DNA of 64,000 nt from Burkholderiales bacterium 8X (GTDB lineage: Bacteria > Pseudomonadota > Gammaproteobacteria > Burkholderiales > Burkholderiaceae_C): the NCBI GenBank assembly GCA_902506565.1, contig LR732703.1, forward strand, positions 62,689 to 126,688. Reading direction: 5' to 3'. The notes beneath the pieces are model-generated. The model searched no databases, had not been told where the DNA came from, and saw nothing but the letters and a program-made list of their open reading frames with translations. Of this stretch, positions 57,421 to 64,000 are shown in pieces; the first letter of the stretch is position 1; each line of letters begins with the position of its first letter. The position numbers were made by a program, and so were the translations under genes.

Positions 57421-58827
57421 TCAACGCGTCGCCCAGCCGCCGCCGAGCGCCTTGTAGAGCACGACCTGGTTCTGCAACTGCAGCAACCTGACCTGCACGG
57501 CGGTCTGCTGGGTGCTGAAAAGCGAGCGCTGCGCGTCGAGCAGGTCGAGCGCGCTGGCGATGCCGTTGCGATACCGAAGATCCGAGAGCCGGAAGCGAGC
57601 CGATTCGGCGTCGGCCTGCGCCCGCAAGGCACGCAGCTGTTCGCTGAAGGTTGCGCGTCCGGCCAATGCGTCCGCCACGTCGCGGAAGGCGGCCTGTATC
57701 GATCGCTCGTACTGCGCCACCGCAATCTCGCGGCTCGCGCGAGCCGCTTCGAGGCTCGCCTGGTTGCGCCCGGCATCGAAGATCGGCAGGCTGATCTGCG
57801 GCGAGAAGGCCCAGGCCTTGGTGCCCGCGTCGAAGAGACCCGAGAACTCGCGGCTGGTAGTGCCGATCGAGGTCGTCAACGCCACCCGCGGGAAGAACGC
57901 CGCCCGCGCCGCGCCGATGTTGGCGTTGGCCGCGATCAGTTGCTGCTCGGCCGCACGGATGTCCGGGCGCTCGCCGATCAGGTCCGACGGCAGGCCGGCC
58001 GGCAGCTCGGGCATGGGCGCCAGGGCTTGCAGACCCTTGTCGCTCCCGGTGGTGCTCTCGGGCGGCAGCGGCGCGCCCAGCAGCAGCACCAGGGCGTTCT
58101 CGTCCTGCATGCGGCGGCGGCGCTGATCGGCGAACGAGGCCCGCGCGGTTTCGGCGAGCGATTCGGCCAGGCGGGCATCGATCTCCGAAGCGACGCCGCT
58201 TTCGAAGCGCAGCCGGGTGAGCTTGAGCGATTCGTCGCGGGTGGCCAGGGTTTGCTTGGTGATCTCGAGCAGCTCGTCGTCCGCGAGCAGGGTGAGCCAA
58301 CCGTTGGCGACCGCGGCGATCAGGCTGATCTGGGCGGCCTTGCGCGATTCCTCGGTCGCGAGGTATTGCGCCAACGCGGATTCCTTCAGGCTCGAGATGC
58401 GGCCGAAAAAGTCGATCTCCCACGCCGTGAGGCCGAGCCCGACGCTAAACGACTGGCTCACGCCGTCGGAAAGCAGCGACGGGTATTGCCGGGACCCCGA
58501 TGCCGTGGCGCTCAGCGTCGGGAACTGCGCCGCGCGCTGGATCTGGAACTGCGCCCGGGCCTGCTCGATGTTCAGCACCGAGATCCGCAGGTCGCGGTTG
58601 TTGGCCAATGCGATTTCGATCAGCTTGCGGAGCCGCTCGTCGGTGAAGAAATCCTGCCAGGCCAACGCCGAAGCGCGCGGCTCGGCGGTGCCGGTCGACG
58701 ACAGTCCCGGGAAGGCGGCCGGAACAGGCGGCGAAGGCCGTTCGTAGGTCGGAATCAACGAGCAGCCCGAGATCAGGAGGGCTGTCGCTGCGGCAAGCGC
58801 GGTCGAACGGAAGTTTTTCTCAAGCAT
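57421..58827 (-). CDS. RND efflux outer-membrane factor (OprM/NodT family)
   Basis: A 468-residue outer-membrane lipoprotein forming the TolC-like channel. The lipobox is LLISGC with Cys22. AWQDFFTDERLRKLIEIALANNRDLRI begins the barrel-helical repeat, and the C-terminal repeat ends LALGGGW-like (YKALGGGWATR). It overlaps the pump gene by 8 bases, so it is translated with it. Confidence 0.94.
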   Translation of the reverse strand: MLEKNFRSTALAAATALLISGCSLIPTYERPSPPVPAAFPGLSSTGTAEPRASALAWQDFFTDERLRKLIEIALANNRDLRISVLNIEQARAQFQIQRAAQFPTLSATASGSRQYPSLLSDGVSQSFSVGLGLTAWEIDFFGRISSLKESALAQYLATEESRKAAQISLIAAVANGWLTLLADDELLEITKQTLATRDESLKLTRLRFESGVASEIDARLAESLAETARASFADQRRRRMQDENALVLLLGAPLPPESTTGSDKGLQALAPMPELPAGLPSDLIGERPDIRAAEQQLIAANANIGAARAAFFPRVALTTSIGTTSREFSGLFDAGTKAWAFSPQISLPIFDAGRNQASLEAARASREIAVAQYERSIQAAFRDVADALAGRATFSEQLRALRAQADAESARFRLSDLRYRNGIASALDLLDAQRSLFSTQQTAVQVRLLQLQNQVVLYKALGGGWATR

Positions 58828-61800
58828 GGTTTTCCTCGATGCCGGCGGCCTCTGCATGGCGACGATCGGCTTCGCGCTGCCGCGCACTGCCCTTGAAGAG
58901 CGAGCGCACGACCACGAAAAATACAGGAACGAAGAACACGGCGAGCGCGGTGCCGGTCAGCATGCCGCCGAGCACGCCGGTGCCGATGGCGCGCTGGCTC
59001 GCCGAGCCGGCACCGGAGGCTAGCACCAGCGGCAGCACGCCGAGGCCGAAGGCCATCGATGTCATCACGATCGGCCGGAATCGCAGGTGTGCGGCGGCCA
59101 GCGCCGATTCGATGACGCCCTTGCCCTGCGCCTGCAGGTCCTTGGCGAACTCGATGATCAGGATCGCGTTCTTCGCCGAGAGCCCGATGATCGTGATCAG
59201 CCCGACCTGGAAGTACACGTCGTTCGAATAGCCACGAAGCAAGGTGCCGAGCACCACGCCGAGCACGCCGAGCGGCACCACCAGGATCACGGACAGCGGG
59301 ATCGACCAGCTTTCATAGAGCGCCGCAAGGCACAGGAACACCGCCAGGATCGCGAAGCCATACAGGATCAGCGCCTGGGCGCCCGCCAGCTTTTCCTCGC
59401 GCGACTGGCCGGTCCATTCGTAGCCGAAGCCGGGTGGCAGCTGGCCCGCGAGCTTTTCCATCTCGGCAATGGCCGCGCCGGAGCTGTAGCCCGGCGCCGC
59501 GGCGCCCGAAATCCGCATCGCCGGATAGCCGTTGTAGCGAACCGTCTGCTGCGCGCCCTTGACCCATTTGGTGGTGGCGAAGGTCGAGAGCGGCACCGGC
59601 CGGCCCTGGCTGTTGGTCGCGGTGATCTGCAGCAGGTCGTCCGGCTGCATCCGTGCCGGTGCGTCGGCTTGCACCACCACCCGCTGGAGCCGTCCCTGGT
59701 TCGGGAAGTCGTTGATGTAGCTCGATCCCAGCGCGGTCGACAACGCCGAGTTGATCGCATCGAAGGTCACGCCCAGGGCGCTCGCCTTGTCGCGGTCGAT
59801 GTCGATCTGCAACTGCGGCGCGTCTTCGAGGCCGTCGGGCCGTACCTGCGCCAGCACCGGGCTCTTGGCGGCCATGCCCAGCATCTGGTTGCGTGCGTTG
59901 ACCAGGGCATCGTGACCGTTGCCGCCGCGATCCTGCAAGCGGAAGCTGAAGCCGGTGGCCGCGCCGAGTTCGGGAATCGCCGGCGGGTTGAGCGCGAAGA
60001 TGAACGCATCGCGAATGCCCGACAGCGCGCCCATCGCTCGGCCTGCGAGCGCGTCCGAGGATTGGCTCGGCTCGGTCCGCTCCTTCCAGTCCTTGAGCGT
60101 CACGAAGGCGAGGGCGGCGTTCTGCCCCTGTCCCGAGAAGCTGAATCCCAGCACGCTCACCATGCTCTGCACCTCGGGCTGCTTCAGGATGAAGGCCTCG
60201 ACCTGCTTCATCACGCTGCTGGTGCGCTCCTGCGTGGCGCCGGGCGGCAGCTGCACGTTGACCAGCATCGTGCCCTGGTCCTCGCCCGGCAGGAACGAGG
60301 TCGGCAGCTGGCGGTACACCAGCACCACGGCGCCGATGATCGCGACATAGATGATGAGATAGCGGGCCGCACGCTTGAGGATGCGCGCCACCAGGCCTTC
60401 GTAGCCCTTTGCGGTGCGGCTGAAGCGGCGGTTGAACCAGCCGAAGAAGCCGCGCTTCTCGTGATGGTGGCCGGCCTCGACCGGCTTGAGCAGTGTCGCG
60501 CAGAGCGCCGGCGTGAGCGACAGGGCCATGAACGCCGAAAACCCGATCGAGGACACCATCACCGCCGAGAACTGACGGTAGATGTTGCCGGTCGAGCCGG
60601 CGAAGAAGGCGAGCGGCACGAACACCGAGATCAGCACGACGGTCACGCCGATGATGGCGCCCGAGATCTGCTTCATCGCCTTGCGGGTGGCCTCGAGCGG
60701 CGACAGGCCTTCCTCGCTCATGATCCGCTCGACGTTCTCGACCACCACGATGGCGTCGTCCACCACGATGCCGATCACCAGCACCATGCCGAACATGGTG
60801 AGCACGTTGATCGAGAAGCCGAGCGCCAGCAGCACGCCGAAGGTTCCGAGCAAGGCCACCGGCACCACGATCGTCGGGATGATCGTGTAGCGCCAGTTCT
60901 GCAGGAACAGGAACATCACCAGGAACACCAGGCCCACGGCTTCGAGCAGCGTCTCGGCCACCTGGCTGATCGAGATGTCGACGAAGCGCGAGCTGTCGTA
61001 CGGAATGGTCCAGCTCATGCCCTGCGGAAAGTAGCGCTGCAGCTCCGCCATCTTGTTGCGCACCGCCTTGGCCGCTTCGAGCGCATTGCCGCTCGGGGAC
61101 AGCTGGACGCCGATACCGACCGCCGGCTCGCCGTTCAGACGGGCGGAAGTGGCATAGGCCTGGCCGCCGAGCTCGACGCGTGCCACGTCTTTCAGGCGCA
61201 CGGCAGAACCGTCGGTGTTGGCGCGCAGCACGATGTTCTCGAACTGCTCCACGCTCGACAGCTGGCCCGCCACGATCACGGTCGCGGCGATGCTCTGCCC
61301 GGTGATGTTCGGCAGGTCGCCGATGGCGCCGGAGGCGACCTGCGCGTTCTGCGCGCGGATGGCGGCATTGACCTCGGCGGACGACAGGTTGAAGCCCTGC
61401 ATCTTGGCCGGGTCGATCCAGACCCGCATCGCGCGTTCGGTGCCGAAGAGCTGCGCCTGCCCGATGCCCGGGAGCCGCTGCAGTTCGGGCACCACGTTGC
61501 GGGATGCATAGTCGCCGAGCGCGATTGGGTCGTAGGCCGGGTTGGTCGACGACAGCATCGTGAACAGCAGGAAGTTCGAGCGCGACTTGTCGACCCGCAC
61601 GCCCTGCTGCGTCACCGCGGCCGGCAAGCGCGGCGAGGCGCGCGACAACCGGTTCTGCACGTCGACCTGGGCCAGGTCGGCGTTGGTGCCGGGCTGGAAG
61701 CTGATCGTGATCGCACCGGTGCCGTCGGCCTGTGCCACCGACTCCATGTAGATGAGGCCGGGCGAGCCGTTCATCTCGCGCTCGATCACGGAAAGCACGC

Positions 61801-61978
61801 TGTCTTCGAGCGTCTGCGCCGAAGCGCCCGGATAGGCCGCGTTGATGACGATGGCGGGAGGCGCCACCGGCGGATATTGCGCGATTGGCAACTGCGTGAT
61901 TGCCACGCCGCCGACCACCAGGATGAAGAGCGCGATCACCCACGCGAAGATGGGACGATCGATGAAGAACTTGGCCAT
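58820..61978 (-). CDS. RND multidrug efflux pump, HAE1 family (AcrB/MexB-like)
   Basis: A 1052-residue inner-membrane proton-driven pump. The start is the ATG giving MAKFFIDRPIFAWVIALFI. The proton-relay aspartates are Asp407 and Asp408 in GIVVDDAIVVVEN, the same numbering as AcrB. Length and the large periplasmic loops between TM1–2 and TM7–8 are normal. It exports drugs or toxic compounds together with the adaptor upstream and the channel downstream. Confidence 0.96.
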   Translation of the reverse strand: MAKFFIDRPIFAWVIALFILVVGGVAITQLPIAQYPPVAPPAIVINAAYPGASAQTLEDSVLSVIEREMNGSPGLIYMESVAQADGTGAITISFQPGTNADLAQVDVQNRLSRASPRLPAAVTQQGVRVDKSRSNFLLFTMLSSTNPAYDPIALGDYASRNVVPELQRLPGIGQAQLFGTERAMRVWIDPAKMQGFNLSSAEVNAAIRAQNAQVASGAIGDLPNITGQSIAATVIVAGQLSSVEQFENIVLRANTDGSAVRLKDVARVELGGQAYATSARLNGEPAVGIGVQLSPSGNALEAAKAVRNKMAELQRYFPQGMSWTIPYDSSRFVDISISQVAETLLEAVGLVFLVMFLFLQNWRYTIIPTIVVPVALLGTFGVLLALGFSINVLTMFGMVLVIGIVVDDAIVVVENVERIMSEEGLSPLEATRKAMKQISGAIIGVTVVLISVFVPLAFFAGSTGNIYRQFSAVMVSSIGFSAFMALSLTPALCATLLKPVEAGHHHEKRGFFGWFNRRFSRTAKGYEGLVARILKRAARYLIIYVAIIGAVVLVYRQLPTSFLPGEDQGTMLVNVQLPPGATQERTSSVMKQVEAFILKQPEVQSMVSVLGFSFSGQGQNAALAFVTLKDWKERTEPSQSSDALAGRAMGALSGIRDAFIFALNPPAIPELGAATGFSFRLQDRGGNGHDALVNARNQMLGMAAKSPVLAQVRPDGLEDAPQLQIDIDRDKASALGVTFDAINSALSTALGSSYINDFPNQGRLQRVVVQADAPARMQPDDLLQITATNSQGRPVPLSTFATTKWVKGAQQTVRYNGYPAMRISGAAAPGYSSGAAIAEMEKLAGQLPPGFGYEWTGQSREEKLAGAQALILYGFAILAVFLCLAALYESWSIPLSVILVVPLGVLGVVLGTLLRGYSNDVYFQVGLITIIGLSAKNAILIIEFAKDLQAQGKGVIESALAAAHLRFRPIVMTSMAFGLGVLPLVLASGAGSASQRAIGTGVLGGMLTGTALAVFFVPVFFVVVRSLFKGSARQREADRRHAEAAGIEENHA

Positions 61979-61991
61979 GCGGGCGCGCTCC

Positions 61992-63350
61992 TTACTGCTT
62001 CGCGGCCGAAGCCGGAGCCGACGCGGCAGCGGCCGGTTGGCCGGCGGCCGGCGAGGAGGCGGCCGCGGCAGGTCCGGCGGGCGCTGCACCTGCAGCCGGC
62101 GTGGTTCCCGCGGCCGGGGCCCGTGCAGCGGGCGCGCCGGCGGCGGCGATCGGCGTCCAAGGCACCGCCTTCACGGTCGCACCGGGCGGCATCATCTGCA
62201 GCTTCTGGAAGCCGTCGACCATGACCTGCTCGCCGGGCTGCAGGCCTTCCAGCACGATCCACTGGTTGTCCTGCGCGGCGCTGATCTTGACCTTGCGCGT
62301 GCTGGTCTTGCCGTCCGGCGAAACCACCATCAGGGTGTCGCCCTGCTGGGTTCGGGTGACCGCCTGCTGCGGCACGGTGATCGCGTTGCTGACCTGCGCC
62401 TGCTCCAGCCGCACCCGGACGTACAGGCCCGGCAGCAGCACGCCGTTCGGGTTCGGCACCTCGGCCCGCAACGTGACCTGGCCGGTGGTCGAATCGACCG
62501 TCAAATCGGAAAAGAGCAGCTTGCCCGGCATCGGATATTCGCTGCCGTCTTCGAGCACCACGCGCACGCTCGCGGCATCGGCGCCGCTCGCGCGCTTGAA
62601 CTGCCCGGCTTCCATCGCACGGCGCAGCTTGAGCACGTCATTGGCCGATTGCGTGAAGTTGACGTAGACCGGATTGATCTGCTGGATCACGGCGAGCTGC
62701 GTGGTTTCGCCTTGCCCGACCAGCGCGCCTTCGGTGACCAGGGCGCGACCGATGCGGCCGGAGATCGGCGCCGTCACGCTGGCGTAGCCGAGGTTGATGC
62801 GGGCTGTCTGCACCGAAGCCCGGCCGACGGCGACATCCGCCTCGGCTGTCTTCTGTGCGGCGACCGCGTTCAGGTATTCCTGCTTGCTCACCGCATTGGC
62901 CTCGACCAGCGGCTTGTAGCGCTCTGCCAGCGCCTTCGCCTGCACAGCATTGGCTTCGGCGCGCGCGAGGCTGGCCTGCGCGCTTTGCGCCGCGGCCGTG
63001 TAGGGCGCCGCATCGATGCGGAAGAGCGGCTGCCCGGCCTTCACGTCGCTGCCTTCGCGGAACAGGCGCTCTTGGAGGATGCCGGCCGCACGCGCACGAA
63101 CCTGGGCGATGCGAGAGGCTTCGAGCCGTCCCGGAAGCTCGGTCACGAGGCCCACGTTGGAAGCCTTCGCGACGATGACCCCGACTTCGGGCGGCGGGGG
63201 CGGTGCGGCGCCGGCACCCCCTGGTGCACCTCCGGCGGCGGTCGGCTGGCCTTTGCCGCAGCCGGCAAGAACCACCAGCAGCGCAGCGGCGAAAACAACG
63301 GCCGCACGGCGCGGCGAGACGGACAGATGCGAGACATGCAGGACGGGCAT
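61992..63350 (-). CDS. RND efflux membrane-fusion (adaptor) protein
   Basis: A 452-residue periplasmic lipoprotein (AcrA/MexA-like). The lipobox LAGC gives Cys31. It then shows barrel-sandwich hybrid and alpha-hairpin features (ARAAGILQERLFREGSDVKAGQPLFRID) and a long Ala/Pro tail of about 55 residues not found in AcrA. It is the first gene of the adaptor–pump–channel operon, 13 bases before the pump. Confidence 0.94.
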   Translation of the reverse strand: MPVLHVSHLSVSPRRAAVVFAAALLVVLAGCGKGQPTAAGGAPGGAGAAPPPPPEVGVIVAKASNVGLVTELPGRLEASRIAQVRARAAGILQERLFREGSDVKAGQPLFRIDAAPYTAAAQSAQASLARAEANAVQAKALAERYKPLVEANAVSKQEYLNAVAAQKTAEADVAVGRASVQTARINLGYASVTAPISGRIGRALVTEGALVGQGETTQLAVIQQINPVYVNFTQSANDVLKLRRAMEAGQFKRASGADAASVRVVLEDGSEYPMPGKLLFSDLTVDSTTGQVTLRAEVPNPNGVLLPGLYVRVRLEQAQVSNAITVPQQAVTRTQQGDTLMVVSPDGKTSTRKVKISAAQDNQWIVLEGLQPGEQVMVDGFQKLQMMPPGATVKAVPWTPIAAAGAPAARAPAAGTTPAAGAAPAGPAAAASSPAAGQPAAAASAPASAAKQ

Positions 63351-63451
63351 GCGATTCCTTTGGGACGGTGTCGGGTTGACGGCGCAGGAACGTGGGCGGT
63401 TGCGAGGAGCAAGGCAATACACGCAGGCGGGCCATCGGCAGCCGGGTAGTT

Positions 63452-63475
63452 TACATACATTCATGGATGTATATT
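63452..63475. promoter_or_regulatory. AcrR-like operator between efflux operon and TetR regulator
   Basis: A 24-base site that matches the known E. coli AcrR operator design: TACATACATT on the left, CATG in the centre and GATGTATATT on the right. Nine of twelve base pairs are symmetric. It lies in the 173-base divergent gap, where a TetR/AcrR repressor could block both promoters. Confidence 0.75.
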
Positions 63476-63523
63476 CACGACCTTGCGTTGCGAGTTGATT
63501 TTGATTCTAGGAAGCGAGACACG

Positions 63524-64000
63524 GTGGTTCGAAGAACGAAGGAAGAAGCCTTGGAAACGCGGGCACGTCTGCTCGACGCGGCAGAGTTGCTGTTCCAGTC
63601 GCAAGGCGTTTCCCAGACCTCGCTGCAGCAGATTGCCAACGCGGCCGGCGCGACCCGAGGCGCCATCTACTGGCACTTCAAGGACAAGGCCGATCTCTTC
63701 AACGCCATGATGGATCGCGTCACGCTGCCGCTGGAGCGCGCCACCAAGGAGGCCAGCGGCGCCGACCGCGATCCGCTCGCCGCCATCGAGCAGGTGATGA
63801 TGCAAGCCTTGGGCCAGATGACGGCGGATCCGCAGGTGAGGCGGGTCTTCGAAATCGCGACCTTGAAGATCGAATACACGGACGAGATGGCCTCGGTCCA
63901 GCAGCGGCACCGCAGTGCGAGAGACGAATGCATCCTCGACTTCCGAAAGGCGCTGATGCTCGCCGCCCAGCAGCAGGGCATCCGGTTGCCCATCCCCGGC
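63524..64000 (+). CDS. TetR/AcrR-family efflux repressor (3' truncated by window)
   Basis: The N-terminal 159 residues of a TetR-family repressor; the stop is outside the window. The start is GTG at 63524 with AGGAAGCG upstream. The DNA-binding helix-turn-helix is seen in LLFQSQGVSQTSLQQIANAAGATRGAIYWHFKDKADLFNAM, close to AcrR and TtgR. The ligand domain is partly visible. It is transcribed away from the efflux operon with an AcrR-like operator between, so it probably represses that operon and itself, and releases in response to drugs. Confidence 0.92.
   Translation, partial: MVRRTKEEALETRARLLDAAELLFQSQGVSQTSLQQIANAAGATRGAIYWHFKDKADLFNAMMDRVTLPLERATKEASGADRDPLAAIEQVMMQALGQMTADPQVRRVFEIATLKIEYTDEMASVQQRHRSARDECILDFRKALMLAAQQQGIRLPIPG

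Noticed and set aside
59087..62224. A 1045-codon open frame on the plus strand opposite the RND pump
   Set aside because: It mirrors the pump gene and is rich in His, Arg, Asp and Glu, as expected from the reverse complement of a membrane protein in high-G+C DNA.

Overview
The window is high-G+C DNA from a betaproteobacterium, most likely a Burkholderiales/Comamonadaceae (Variovorax-like) lineage. The evidence is the gentisate ring-cleavage genes, the S10 ribosomal cluster, the gene order D-amino-acid aminotransferase–UPF0250–lipB–lipA, a PTS reduced to EIIA/HPr/EI, an a-b-c-delta-alpha-gamma-beta-epsilon ATP synthase operon headed by atpI, and many poly-Gly or Ala/Pro-rich lipoproteins. No rRNA, tRNA, CRISPR array or intact insertion sequence was seen.

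Layout. 1–1.7 kb: two tandem CAP-type lipoprotein paralogues, the first cut by the window edge. 1.6–5.7 kb: a thioesterase and a LysR regulator divergent from a gentisate operon (dioxygenase, fumarylpyruvate hydrolase, 3-hydroxybenzoate 6-hydroxylase). The hydroxylase is cut off after about 148 codons and joined, out of frame, to the last 71 codons of tuf (EF-Tu). 5.9–13.8 kb: the S10 ribosomal cluster. It is split after rpsJ by an intrinsic terminator and two envelope-protein genes, restarts at a strong promoter before rplC, and ends with a terminator after rpsQ. 13.8–21.2 kb: peroxiredoxin, GNAT, TlpA-like thioredoxin, a translationally coupled lipoprotein–MFS–EIIA–HPr–EI string, and an MDR oxidoreductase. 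21.2–27.8 kb, all minus strand: DMT and ArsB/SLC13-like transporters, an acyl-CoA synthetase, lipA, lipB, a UPF0250 protein and a class IV aminotransferase. 28–35.2 kb: the complete ATP synthase operon.

35.2–37.7 kb is an accessory patch. It holds a decayed tandem copy of the atpC 3' end with its hairpin, and a gene of roughly half G+C for a two-module protein of unknown function. 37.7–44.2 kb: a ROK regulator with a complete sugar-type ABC importer, a VOC protein and a Gfo/Idh dehydrogenase, followed by a 71-residue ORF that resembles one segment of the two-module protein. 44.6–50.7 kb: the four-gene ligase-associated DNA repair cluster (MBL exonuclease, ATP-dependent ligase, Lhr-type helicase, PdeM-like phosphoesterase). 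50.7–57.4 kb: a cNMP-binding protein, two TPM proteins with LemA, and small metabolic genes plus a membrane-anchored cytochrome c. 57.4–64 kb: a tripartite RND efflux operon (adaptor, pump, outer-membrane factor) divergent from a TetR/AcrR regulator, with an AcrR-like operator between them.

Most of the window is core or common genes. The parts most worth a second look are the hydroxylase/tuf junction, the interruption of the S10 operon, the atpC duplication, and the low-G+C two-module protein with its possible one-module relative.
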